From assembly GCA_022575985.1 (NCBI GenBank), contig JAKSXM010000272.1, positions 26,615,501-26,679,500 of the forward strand: a stretch of DNA of 64,000 nucleotides, in the 5' to 3' direction. Positions 1 through 10,800 of the stretch are shown here, one piece after another. The notes under the pieces are model-generated. The model did no database searches. It saw nothing but the letters and a program-made list of their open reading frames with translations, and was not told where the DNA came from. Origin of the DNA: Anagrus nilaparvatae. Lineage: Eukaryota; Arthropoda; Insecta; Hymenoptera; Mymaridae. The translations under genes were made by a program, and so were the position numbers. Each line of letters begins with the position of its first letter. Position 1 is the first letter of the stretch.

Positions 1-620
1 GACGTCTGACTACCCTGAAAATGAAAAAGGAGATGGGTTTCCTGGCCTAGGAAACCTTCCTTAGGCAGGTCGAGAATAACATTTATAATGAAGATGCTTA
101 AGCTGTACCTCAAAGACTAAATCGGGAGATCTCGTCTGGAGCTTTAAAGTGCAGACCGGTAGTTTCATGACGTATTCTTCCAAGGACACAAAAGCGAAAA
201 CTTTACGCTAGCATCCAGCCCGGGTTTCAACTAGATTATTCTGAAACTTCATTTTACCCCTCTAATTTAATTTTTGACATTAGATTCAGATCCAGCAGCA
301 TAAAATACCTAGTAGATCCTTTAAAAATGAAAAAAAAATCGGTTTTTCAATAAAACTTTAATTTTAAGAGTTGAAACTGTGAAAATAAAGGGGTTATATC
401 CCTCTAATTTAATTTTTGACGTTAGATTCGTCGGCCTAAAATACCTATTATATATACAATATATATATCTCTTCGAAATTATACAAAACAAGTTATTTTA
501 AACTTTCGATTGATGGGGGGGGGTATCACCCCATTTAAAGTGTAGAAATTTTTTTCGGGGCCTATTTTCCTTAGATCTTTCTCAGAAGATTCCACTGGAT
601 ATCAAGTGAAAAAATTCATT
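1..620. repeat. Degenerate repeat with a ~142-bp direct duplication
   Basis: This stretch is less AT-rich than its surroundings and has no sustained reading frame. The phrase CCCTCTAATTTAATTTTTGA followed by TTAGATTC and TAAAATACCTA occurs near 258 and again near 400, so two units about 142 bp apart are visible. A run of nine G sits near 515. It is probably a decayed transposable element or minisatellite cut by the window edge. No family is recognised. Confidence 0.45.
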
Positions 621-1653
621 TTTATCGTACTTTTGGGTGGGTATAACCAGTTACCATTGTTATAATCAGTTATCGTTAACACAATGCTTGGAATAACTTA
701 ATTATAACTAAATCCTTGGCATAAAACATAAATCGTACGAAAGAACGTTAAAATTTTGCTGTTCATAATGTTGGTAATCATATCTGTTAAATATTTGTGG
801 TCTGAGTAAGGTTTTAAAAAAAAAATGACCTTTGGTTGTATAAGTTCTTTTGAAATTATACTTTTATCAAAAAATTAACAATTTAAGCAGAAATTATATA
901 ATTTATCGTCATCATAAGTCTAAAAATTGTAATAATCAAAATCCATTGTTTATTTTGACGATTAATTTATATCTATAAATCTACAATGGCGTAAATTAAG
1001 CAAACATTGCAAAATTACAAACTATTAAACTATACTGTAATAATCAATTTCAATACAAATAATGACAACAATAATAATAATTGACAAGTAAATTAATTAA
1101 TAAATTAATTTTTAAACTAAAATGTGAAATTTAGTTAGTCAAAGATTAAAAATTATTTTTTTTTCTAACTTCTGGATTTTGCATTATAAATTATGTTTTG
1201 ATTATGTTGCATACTTGCTTTTACATTTATAAATATCAGTCCAATATTTTTTGCTGATATAGTACAACTTATTTTCTTCTATTTTCATTCATAAATCATA
1301 GAAATTAAAACTGTATCATATAATTTAATTTTCATTAACAAAAAATTAAAATTTTTTTAAAATTACAGATTTGATTATACGAATTTATTCCTGAAACTAG
1401 TTGTCGAATTATTATATATAAAACAAATGTTTGAAAAGGATGCTACAAGCATCGAAAGCTAACAAATAAATAAAATTTTTTTTGAAAAATAGTTTGTATG
1501 ATCGTTTTTATTCAATTGTTTATTTAAACAATTATAAAAAGTTTTTTAAAAATATTTTTCAAAAATCAAAGGAACGTTAGATCATAACCAAAAAGTAATT
1601 TTGTATATTTATTCCAAAACTGTTCTGTAAAACATTTTATATATCGCTTTAGA
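621..1653. other. Non-coding AT-rich interval with a Penelope-type tail hairpin
   Basis: No supported coding exon. Simple A/T runs dominate. A hairpin with a TTGAAAAG...GAAA core lies at 1431-1460 and is annotated separately. On the minus strand, TTTATT near 1607 could act as the poly(A) signal (AATAAA) of the receptor gene that ends at 1654. Confidence 0.4.
1431..1463 (+). other. Hammerhead-like hairpin, copy 1
   Basis: The order is TTGAAAAG, then GATGC, loop TACAA, GCATC, then GAAA. The 5-bp stem is perfect. The layout TGANNAG-stem-loop-GAAA matches the conserved core and stem II of hammerhead ribozymes, and the same layout occurs at 6805 and 37492. An AAATAAATAAAA tail follows. It is likely the 3' end of a Penelope-like fragment. 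Catalytic competence is not shown: stems I and III are not evident. Confidence 0.35.
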
Positions 1654-3513
1654 CTAGACTGAATTCACTTGCATTTCTCGAGGCTTAACATATATTTTTC
1701 TGACATTAACGTTTTTAGAGCTTCGGCGTTTGATTAATCTTCTCATAAAATTAAAGAATTCAGGATAGTAGAACCAGATATTTTCAATAAGAAGCCCAAT
1801 TAAAGAAGCAGCTATGCCTACTGCCATTAAAGATTGAAGAACTAGAGGCAAGGTATCGTCATCGTCTTCTGATTCCTCCAATTCTCTTTTACTAATTTTA
1901 TTGGCGTGATCGTATTCAGATCTCCATTTGACATCCAAGCCAGCTTCTAATACTCTTGTATAAATATCGCCAAATTTTTGCCTTAATGGAGAATTATGAG
2001 GGAACGTGGCAACGTAATATGATTGATACAAAACCAAATCAATAATTTTATGTTTAACTCCATTCAAGATATTATTATTTCTTAAAAGAATTTTTTTAGC
2101 ATTTTCTTCATAAAAAATATGAATATTTTTGTACGAATAGACCAAATCGGTCACGTTTCGATATTTAGAAACTTTGTAAAGTTTTCGAATGATACCTGTT
2201 GTATGGTTTTTATAATTGTTTCTTGAAACTGAAGTATACTGATATATTACAGTAAGGTTTTTTTCAAATATATCTTCAAAAGAGTCAATGACTGGTACTT
2301 CTTCATTCGTATATTTTAGTGTTGTCATATCCGAAACAAGATCAGAGACGAAAAAAAATGAAACGACAAATATCGTCAAGAATATTATTAAAGATCTTAA
2401 ACTACGTCGTGGGTCCATGTCTATTCCAATACCTAAGATGAAGCTGTAAACATTAAATGCTGTCCACTCATCACTTTTGAATTTAAAAATTTTAGCACAA
2501 ATTAAGGTTAAAATTATGATTCCAGCTAAAGTAAAAGTAGAATAGAAAATTTGTTCTGTAAAATCCAATTTTTTTTCTCTGATAACTGGAACAAGCAAAA
2601 TAGTTTTCGATGGTCCAACAGGGTACATAGTCAAGATGTTATTTGACATATGATAATTTGTTTTGGCAATAAAAATATCCAATGAATTTTTTCGTATATG
2701 ATCAACTATAGCTACTTGAATAGATAATGGTATTAATTTAGAGGTAACGTTCAGTGAATTCGCAAAACATTCGTAAGATTTTATTAATTTTATGATTAAA
2801 TAAAGGTCAGCAGCATTAGAATAATTAATTGAATAATTTTTGTAATAATCTGGCCAATGCTTATCAATTACGCCCACTCTCATTTCGTATCCTTTAATTT
2901 TCATAAATAAATCAGGAAAAAACATAATAGAAGAATCTTCAGAAACAATTTTCATAGCTAAGGATTTAGAAAATGGGTTATAGTCATAAATTATTGGAAG
3001 TGCGTTATCCTCAATGAAACATAAAATGGTCAATTCATAAAAATTAAATTGATTTGATAACTGAAACATTGACGAGATAGTTTTATCCGATTCTTTTTTT
3101 AGATGAATCACGAGAAAAATTTTAGTTACTGTTAAGAAAAACAAAGACTGTCTTATTAACATTATAATTACTCTGAATTTTTCTTTCAATTTAGTTGAAT
3201 TCTCGTCACTGAGAACGATAATATGCAATGGAGCAGCGATAGTTCGATTATATTTAATTACTCTATTTTTCCATATTATCAATCGTGAGGAATTATTTAG
3301 CTTGATAGTTGAAGTGGGAACGTGACTAGATAAGAATTGATAAATTTTCAGGTTGTTAATTTTATTTGTTGAATTACCTTCCTTGTAGTCTGAGTGTAAA
3401 GTGATTCTATTTGGCTGGACTTCTTTTAAGACTTGAGCTAGCGTATTTTCTATTTCAAACGATTTGATACAATCAAGAAGTCCCAAAAAACAAATCAAAC
3501 GAACGATCTTCAT
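1654..3513 (-). CDS. Divergent ionotropic receptor (IR), single exon, intact
   Basis: A ligand-gated cation channel of the insect chemosensory IR branch of ionotropic glutamate receptors, acting in the plasma membrane of sensory neurons (family knowledge). The reading frame is open for 619 codons. An upstream in-frame TTG at 3525 is not a start; the first ATG is at 3513. Seen in order: an N-terminal hydrophobic signal peptide (about residues 1-18), a variable extracellular region with several Asn-X-Ser/Thr sites, hydrophobic M1 (about 325-343), a pore/M2 stretch (about 374-392), the S2 half of the ligand-binding region, an acidic run EESEDDDD, and M3 (about 555-582) followed by a short basic tail ending VNSV. 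Length and layout fit divergent IRs (roughly 550-650 aa). It belongs to the divergent class rather than the IR8a/IR25a co-receptors, because it has no long amino-terminal domain. The ligand cannot be predicted. Confidence 0.85.
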   Translation of the reverse strand: MKIVRLICFLGLLDCIKSFEIENTLAQVLKEVQPNRITLHSDYKEGNSTNKINNLKIYQFLSSHVPTSTIKLNNSSRLIIWKNRVIKYNRTIAAPLHIIVLSDENSTKLKEKFRVIIMLIRQSLFFLTVTKIFLVIHLKKESDKTISSMFQLSNQFNFYELTILCFIEDNALPIIYDYNPFSKSLAMKIVSEDSSIMFFPDLFMKIKGYEMRVGVIDKHWPDYYKNYSINYSNAADLYLIIKLIKSYECFANSLNVTSKLIPLSIQVAIVDHIRKNSLDIFIAKTNYHMSNNILTMYPVGPSKTILLVPVIREKKLDFTEQIFYSTFTLAGIIILTLICAKIFKFKSDEWTAFNVYSFILGIGIDMDPRRSLRSLIIFLTIFVVSFFFVSDLVSDMTTLKYTNEEVPVIDSFEDIFEKNLTVIYQYTSVSRNNYKNHTTGIIRKLYKVSKYRNVTDLVYSYKNIHIFYEENAKKILLRNNNILNGVKHKIIDLVLYQSYYVATFPHNSPLRQKFGDIYTRVLEAGLDVKWRSEYDHANKISKRELEESEDDDDTLPLVLQSLMAVGIAASLIGLLIENIWFYYPEFFNFMRRLIKRRSSKNVNVRKIYVKPREMQVNSV

Positions 3514-5230
3514 TTTTACTTCCAAGATTTCTAAACATATATTTAAATAAAATTAATTGACAATTTTAAAATATTTTTGATGGATTTAATAATAAAACAT
3601 AGAAAAAAAAAATTTTGATTATTTAACATTGATTTGTTAATTATTATTTTAATTTAAAAAAAATTATTGGTTTTCTATAATTTTTTCTAAACAAGAGAAA
3701 ATTAAATCGTTATTAACAAATTAGAACAAGAAAGAGTTGAAATTTTTAAACAAATTTTTTTATTTTTAATTAAATTCTTGCGTCGCATTTTCTTTAAATT
3801 TTCTCACATCAATTATTTCTTAGACGAAGATTCAAAAAAACATGATTTTTGGAATGAAAAGGCGATATTTAAAATATATTTATGCAGTCCAAAAATTATT
3901 TAAATTTATAATAATAAAGGAACCAAATTATATTTTATTCCTAAACAGTAATTTTGGACTCAAAAAAAATTAAATCGATCAAAAAAAAAAAGAATTTTTA
4001 TTACGAACGTTTCTTAGGTCCGATAACAAAGCATTATTGATAATTATTTTTTACAGTTAAAATTCTATAGAATATTGTAAAAAATTAAATTTTATTAAGA
4101 AAAAAATGTAAAATTAATTTACCTTAATTTAGAGCGCAGGTTCTCTTCTTTCTATTCCATATACAAATAAATCCTTGAATTTTGAAGTTTTGAACATAAA
4201 TAGAAAAACAAATAAGTTTGTTATAATTTAAAAATCAGGATCGATGTTGTTATGACAATCGCATTGATTTCTAAGGGCAAAACAAAAATTTTTTATTTTT
4301 AAATCTTTAAAACGTTCTTTTATAAAAATTAATTTATTTTTTAATTTCTGAACTTTCCAAATTAGCAATTCGGTTGTCAATTTGCTAAGTATTAGTAAGC
4401 ATTTTGCTATAATATATTAATTTATGAGACAATTTTATAATTTATCAAACTCTCCGAAATCTTTTTTAATTTTTCATTCAAAAATTATTTCTTTTAATTT
4501 CAATTAATCAATTAATTAATCTTTTAATAGTTAAAAAGTACTCGATCATAATTTTATTTCATTTCAAAATTATAAATTAATTAACCTTAATTTTGCTTTT
4601 TCCAATTCCTTGGATTGCGACAAAAAAGATGGTTTTGCTTCTTCAAATTTTAACTATTGAATAATTTGTTAGTTAAAAATATTTATAAATGTTGTTCATA
4701 ATATTTAAAATCGATGTTTCCATGACATTTAAAATTTTTCAATGGTCTAAATAATGCTAATTATTTAGTTTCTAATTTCCAACGTCATACAAACATCGGT
4801 TTTAAACAGACTTTTGGCCATGAAAGTATTGGCAAAAATAAATCAATTGTTTATTTTAATATTAAAAAAATCATTTTATAGTCATGGAAAAATCCATTTC
4901 TAAGACTAAAAAAGTTTTATTTACGAGTTTATTTATTTGAGTAAAAATCTGTAAAATGGCCCTCTCTATAGGATCCTATTTAAAAAATTAAACCTCTATA
5001 AAAATTTATGATATTTTTTAATTTATGACATTTTTTTCACTTCAACAAAACGTATTTCTTGCATGTTCAAAATTTACATGTCAAATAATTTTTTAGTTGA
5101 AAATATATGGTTCCATGACAAGAGATTTTATTAATGGTATGTGAAAATTTTAGATTTATTTAAATATAAGTGTTTAGTAAACTTGGAGAAACGAAAAATA
5201 AATCTTTGCGAATTTTGAAAATCATTAGGA
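3514..5230. other. Non-coding AT-rich interval upstream of the minus-strand IR
   Basis: No supported exon on either strand. The interval contains A/T homopolymer runs and short imperfect repeats such as CCAAAAATTATT. It must contain the promoter of the IR gene that starts at 3513, but no TATA or initiator element stands out from the AT background. Confidence 0.4.
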
Positions 5231-5550
5231 AAAAAACGCTGCCAAGTAACTGGCACTATGGTTCCTCATTAACAATAACAAAATATTCTTAATGGTCAAT
5301 TTTTCCTAGTAAAAAAAATAATTCTAGATATTAATACTTTCATAGAAAAAAATTAATTACTACGTCCCAAAAGAAAAAAAATATTGCTAGGTATTATTTT
5401 TATTTTTTTATGTAAAACATTTTGAAAAAAAAAAAAATTTCAAAAAATTAAGTTTCAGATCCAAAAATTGACTATAAAAAATATTTCTAAGACTAGTACT
5501 CCCACAGAAAAATATGAGGTATTACTTTCAAAAAGAAAAAAAATATTACT
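5231..5550 (+). repeat. ~157-bp tandem-repeat family, block 1 (left of the Penelope insertion)
   Basis: The block opens with a non-repeated head (near 5236-5275, GGCACTATGGTTCCTCA) and continues into units with the landmarks ACTTTCATAG, GAGGTATTAC, AAAATATT(G/A)CT and AAAAATTAAGT.TCAGAT. The same units recur at 6925-7330 and 29513-29945, and the same head recurs at 29516. The block stops at 5550 where a Penelope-like fragment begins. Confidence 0.6.
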
Positions 5551-6057
5551 TTTTTTTAATGCATATCATTCTCATTTAAATTTCACCATAGAATTAGAAC
5601 AAAACAACAGCCTAAGCTTTCTTGACATCACCTTAATAAAAAACAGCAATAACATAATCACAACCAATTGGTACCAAAAAAGCACCTTTTCTGGTAGAAT
5701 TCTGCATTTTGATTCTAACCACTTACTGCACCAGAAAATTGCCATGGTACACAACCTCGTCGATCGAAGCCTAATTCTGTCTGACTAAGCTTACCACAAT
5801 AACAACATCAAGATTGTGAAGGACATCTTAATAGCTAATAAATAACCCATGCATTTTGTCAATAAATTCATTAATAAGAGATGGAATCTATTAAAGAATT
5901 GCAATTATAACATTACTAGGAACAATATTCCGCAATTAATAATAATTACAGAGACAAAATACTCATCAAAATCCCATTTAGATTTGGATTATATCAAAAA
6001 ATCAAAGAAATTATTGATGACAACACATTTCATGTTATTCCGCAACTCAACAAGGAT

Positions 6058-6333
6058 ATGACAAAAATCATCAGAAAAGGCAAGATTGACAGCATACAAA
6101 ACAAAACTGGTATTGTATACAAACTAACTTGCAACGACTGTGACAGCATATATATAGGTGAATCCAAAAGATCTCTTTATATGAGACTCGACGAACACCA
6201 GAGAGTTAAAACATCAGTTATTGTAACTCATTGCAACCTAAATAGACATACTTTTAATTTTGATAAACCACAGGTGCTCGATGAAGAAGCTACATGGGGC
6301 AAACGTAAAGTATCAGAAAGTCTACACATCTAA
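6058..6333 (+). pseudogene. GIY-YIG endonuclease remnant of the Penelope-like element
   Basis: About 90 codons are open. Visible motifs are GIVYKLTCNDC, then IYIGES, then RLDEHQR with a conserved-looking His, which fit the GIY-YIG nuclease that nicks target DNA in Penelope-like elements. A CX2C pair (TCNDC) lies between the two half-motifs, as is usual in this group. It is cut off from the RT frame by a frameshift, so it is read here as a pseudogene fragment rather than a host gene. Confidence 0.75.
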
Positions 6334-6392
6334 CTTGCCCACCCTACAATAAATAAAAAAGAATATACTGATAATCTGAATAATTTTATTCG

Positions 6393-6432
6393 ATAAATTG
6401 AGCTAACAATTGTTTGGATATTTCGCCTCTGG
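6393..6432 (-). repeat. Short repeated motif, copy 1 (TTCGCCTCTGG on plus)
   Basis: On the plus strand it reads GATAAATTGAGCTAACAATT, a short spacer, then GGATATTTCGCCTCTGGC. A near-identical block lies at 16820-16862. Read on the minus strand it contains GCCAGAGGCGAAAT, a tiny GCC/GGC hairpin followed by GAAA, which echoes the other Penelope-tail hairpins in this window. Confidence 0.5.
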
Positions 6433-6804
6433 CAATTATTATTAATATACTGATAACCTAAACCCATCTTACATCCATACCATCAATACCCTCAATCAAC
6501 AACTCCCTCTACAATAGTTTCAACAAATTTAACTCAAAAATCATCATTTAAAGTTTCAATATCGTACTTTTTTCAAAACATTTTCTTGGCACCATAAACT
6601 CTAGTTATTTTCATGTTTTTTGTTATGTGTTAAATTATTGTTATAAATATTTTTTTTAAAACTTTTTATTTAATTTTTAATAATAAGAATGACTTCTCAT
6701 TTTATTATTATGTTTATATAAAATTATTATAGGTATTTTTCATTTTTTTATTTTTATGTATCAAATGTATTGATTAATTTTTTGTATATTTTTTTTAGAC
6801 ATTA

Positions 6805-6839
6805 TTGATAAGGCCTATAAACTAAATAGGCGAAACGTC
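6805..6839 (+). other. Hammerhead-like hairpin, copy 2 (3' end of the Penelope-like element)
   Basis: TTGATAAG is followed by stem GCCTAT, loop AAACTAA, stem ATAGGC, then GAAACGTC. The stem is a perfect 6 bp and the GAAAC box is intact, while the CTGATGAG box is degenerate. Hammerhead motifs in Penelope-like terminal repeats are established knowledge; the position about 470 bp after the GIY-YIG remnant fits. Confidence 0.5.
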
Positions 6840-6924
6840 TAATAATAACATCTTTTTTATGACAAAAAACTAATTTGTTTCATTTATGCCCAGTATTGGT
6901 CAATAAAAAACTCAATTCTTTTAA

Positions 6925-7330
6925 AAATATTACTGTTTTTTTTATTTTTTAAAGTAAAATATTTTGAGAAAAAAAAGTTCAAAAAATTAAGTGTCAGATT
7001 GGAGATATCGAATAATAACCATATTTTCAGATAATGGTACTTTCATAGGAAAAAATGAGGTACTACATCCAAGGAGAAAAAAAAATATTGCTGTTTCTTT
7101 TATTTTTTTATGCAAAAAATTTGGAGAAAAATATTTTTGAAAAATTAAGTATCTGATTCGAGATATCGAAGTAAAAACCATATTTTCAGATATTACTACT
7201 TTCATAGAATTAAATGAGGTATTACATAAAAAAAAAAAGATATTGCAGTTTTTTTTATTGTTTTTTTTTTTTAATTTTGAGATAAAAATTTTGAAAAAAT
7301 TCAGTAACAGATCCAAAAAATTACTATAAG
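6925..7330 (+). repeat. ~157-bp tandem-repeat family, block 2
   Basis: Two and a half units are visible. The landmark ATTAAG/ATTCAG occurs at 6986, 7145 and 7299, giving a period of 154-159 bp. Each unit carries (G/C)AGATATCGA.TA, CATATTTTCAGATA, ACTTTCATAG, GAGGTA.TACAT, a poly-A run and ATATTGC. It continues block 1 (5231-5550) across the Penelope insertion. Confidence 0.65.
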
Positions 7331-7659
7331 CCTGGTTCCTAAAGCTAGGTTCAAAAAATAAAGCGCTCATTTCTTAAGTAAATGAATGCAAATTCGGGAT
7401 CAGTGATCCAAAAAACCTTTACTAGACCAAATCTGGGGATAGCCAGTAAATATAGAACCCACTGATTTGACTGAAGTACAGCACGAATGCTCGACGAAGC
7501 TGGAAGATAAATGTTTGGAAGTTTCTAAAGTTTTTCGCCTATGGTGATTGAAATATTTTTTGCCTGCCAATGCCTAGAACGTGCAAAAAATTTCTTTCCA
7601 AGTTTTACGCATGAGTTTTTATCTATTAAAATAACCTATTAAAAAAATTTTTGCCCACC
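7331..7659. other. Non-coding interval with a short fragment of the GATCAGTGATCC repeat family
   Basis: No exon is supported. TTCGGGATCAGTGATCCAAA near 7393 resembles the arm of the foldback element at 38540-38885. The rest is not recognised. Confidence 0.35.
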
Positions 7660-7865
7660 CATACGTAAAACTAGGCGCGGAGTTTCTTACACTCGTTCTA
7701 CGCCCCAACAGACAAAAAATATTGTGAGCACCATGGGCGAAAAATTTTAGACACTAGCTTGAGCCCATGTTACTCGTGCTGGGATTCGCCGAGTACTCGT
7801 GCTAGTGATCACGCTGCTACCAAAACTTTTGCACTATGGATACTTAATATACTATTTTAAATTTC
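7660..7865. repeat. Dispersed palindromic element, copy 1
   Basis: The copy shares ACGTAAAACT, CTACGCC, AGCACCATGG(G/A)C, TTAGACACTAGC, ACTCGTGCT, GATTCGCCGA and AAAACTTTTGCAC..TGGATACTTAATATAC with copies at 26066-26175 and 29098-29320. The left half is an imperfect inverted copy of the right half. It is likely a non-autonomous DNA element. Confidence 0.55.
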
Positions 7866-10800
7866 ATTTATTAAAATATTGACCTATTTATCATATGTTT
7901 AATGTTTATGAACAAATAAGTAAATGCGACATAGTAATGAAATTTGATTCAAGGTTAAATAATCTATAAAAAAATAGCGATAAAATATTTTTTCTTCAAT
8001 TTATTTGTTTAAGTATTTACTTATTTTATTATTTACAAACAAGAAAATAATAACATTAAGCAGTAAATTTTTATGTTTCAAACTTAAAAAATTACGAATT
8101 ACGCTTTTTAATGTAATTGTAAAATTTGACTAGAATTTATAAAGTCAAAAATTTTGGCTTCAGAAAACATTGTACATCAACCGTAATTAATTTTTTTAAT
8201 TTTTATAAAAAGCAACACTTACATGAACAGAATCAACAAAAAAAAGTTGCTATGAATAGGTATCTGCACGAATGAACAAATTAAAAATTATAAATTCCAT
8301 ACTTGTTGTTGCTATTTTTAGCCTCATCGTGCGTAAAATTCGTGTATAAAATATAATATTATTAGTGTTAAATTTTTTTCAAAATTATTTGAAATAAAAA
8401 AGTACTTAGAGCGAAAAATCGCATCTTCTAACACTCAATAAACAGTGCTGAAAATTCTATACTCTTGATGTAGTAGATTTTTATAATTTTTAATGAATAA
8501 TGTAACTCTTGATATTTCTGAAATAGAATGTTTGCATAATTTATATATATTTATAATCTAAACACTAAAAACTTAGTTAATTTCAATTTTATTTTTATGA
8601 AACTTCAAAATCTAAAGTTTATGTTTATTTCGTGATAAGAAATTCAATAAACTACCCAAATTCTCCAGTCAAATGACGGTTTTGCAGTTGTATTTCGCAA
8701 ACAAGATTAAAAAAGGTCTATTAAAGGTTTTTTAGATCGCTGATTCTGAAAATTGAAGTTTTGTTCGTGCAAATTTGTCTAATATTTTCAAATTAGCAAA
8801 AAAATAACCTTTTTTAGGGGTTAAATATTCACGAACCGTTACGGTTTGAGAAGTTCTATACATATAAAATGGTGTCAATGGGTGTATAGGGGTATCTTTA
8901 ACTGTTCACAGACCATGATAAGATTTGGTTTACAGTATGATTTTTTAGTTTGCTCATCTCCAATTTCATGATCAGTTGTTTCAAAAATTCATTAAAAAAT
9001 ACGCTTTTCAAGGATGACTTTTTAATATTAAGAAGTTTTCAGAATCCTTTTCGAAAAGAACCCAGGATTTCCAGACCTGCGAAAAAAAATACCAGTTTAA
9101 GAGTGACTCCAGAAGCCTACATTCTTACTAACCAAAACACACCAAAACTCGATCTATTATTTGAAGCCCCAAACTGAAACTCCCTGATTAAAGAATTATT
9201 TCATTCTGGGACATGCATTCATTTTAACCTCGTAGATGCTTAAAACTTTTTAAAATTTACAATATCCTTCAACATCTTAGTTAAATCGTTTCATTACTCG
9301 TACATTTACCCTAAGTTAAATAAATCTACAATCCTCAATATAGTCAAAAAAAAATATTAGCAGTAGTAAAATGCAAACATAATATTCTTAAATAAATATT
9401 GAAACAAAAGACTATTATAATTTCTATGTAACTATGTATATAATTTTTAAAACAAAAGTAATTTACTACGAAAAAAAATTTAGATTTATAAATTTTTAAA
9501 TAAAAAAATCATAATATAAATGAAAGATTTATTGTTAGTAAAAATAAGTATCTAAAAAATTATTTTTACAAAAAAATATTTAAATATTACTCTATATTTC
9601 TTTATTTTATTTCTAAATTAACGGGGTTACGACCCTTTACAATTGTATAACACAAATAATAGTTGTATTTAAATACAATATGCATCAAATTAATTTACAA
9701 AAGTTTTTTAAATTACAAGAAAATTAGAAAATTAGTATTATTTATTTATCAAAATTTATATACACTTAAAATTAAGAATATTAACAAATTATAATTAACG
9801 TGATTTCAGTAAAAGAATTATAATTTTGTCAAAAATGAAATTGGACATATATATATATGAGTGTATAATTAAAAGATTATAGTAATACACGTGTATGTCA
9901 GTATATATAAAATTATATGATTTAATCCATGCATAATTTTAATTTATATAAAATAAAGCTTATATATATCAATGCATTTGGTATATATACTTTTATTATT
10001 ATGATTTGTACATTTGGTGATAATTTATGTTTTAATATAAAATTATAAATAGAATCATATATTTTTTAATAACCTTTTTTAGTATTTGTAAATATATATT
10101 TTATATATAATTGTTTAGAATAAAATTGTTATTTATAGATTGTAATAATCTTTAAGAGATATTTTTATAAAATATTAAGGCATACGTTGCTAATGATTGT
10201 TAGATGAGGTGTTCAATAATGACTCATGGGATTGGGGTTGTAAGGATAATAAATTGGCAGTGAGTACGACGGGTAATTGAATGCGAAATCGGAAAGAATT
10301 GTAGATTTTGCCTTTAGGGATTAGCACAATAAACTGCAGACTTTATTTTAAATTTCAAGGGAGTTCCCACTATTTTGCGAGACATAGGTGGAGTAATAAC
10401 CCAACAATTTTATGATAACAGGTCAGAATCAGATAGAATATAGAGGAGTACGTAAAATGACCTCATATATTTGTATAGTCTGGTATACTAATTGACTTGC
10501 AACAAGGTGTTTTGTAAAATTTTTAAAAAACAAGAAAATAGAGAAGTCCCAACATCCCTGTAGTCAATTTCGTATTTTAAACATAATTTTTAAGGTGTAA
10601 GCTTTACGTAGATCTAAGATAACACTTTTTCATACTATGCAGCTGACATAAACTTAATTTGACCAGCAACTTTTCAATTTTTCTTAAACGTAAATGTTTA
10701 ATTTTTCTCAATCAAAGTCAAAACAAAAGCTATTTTATTGCAGCTTTGTTCCAGTGCTAAAATTCAATAGAGGCCAAAGGAGAGCAATATTTTTTTCTTA

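Larger units (their letters stand above)
5551..6924 (+). mobile_element. 5'-truncated, decayed Penelope-like element (RT C-terminus plus GIY-YIG)
   Basis: The translated fragment near 5556-5785 matches the end of a Penelope-like reverse transcriptase (NNSLSFLDI, TNWYQKSTFSG, NHLLHQKIA). The frame then shifts at about 5785 and continues with VKDILIANK, an internal stop, and FVNKFINKRWN. A second shift leads to a GIY-YIG endonuclease module at 6058-6333 (GIVYKLTC, then YIGES). Penelope-like elements carry RT plus GIY-YIG (established). The element is dead: two frameshifts, at least one stop, and a missing 5' RT half. It is flanked by AAATATTACT at 5541-5550 and 6925-6934, which fits a target-site duplication inside a tandem repeat. 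An antisense-oriented motif at 6393-6432 and a hammerhead-like hairpin at 6805-6839 lie in its 3' region. Confidence 0.8.

Noticed and set aside
5468..5560. Apparent N-terminal extension of the Penelope RT frame
   Set aside because: These codons come from the ~157-bp tandem repeat, which recurs at 6925-7330 without RT; the true element begins at about 5551.
5231..7330. CRISPR-like direct repeats
   Set aside because: Units are ~157 bp, have no short regular spacers and are interrupted by a retroelement; the window is eukaryotic.
9845..10080. Possible promoter TATA boxes
   Set aside because: TATATA runs are everywhere in this AT-rich DNA, so they carry no information without transcript data.
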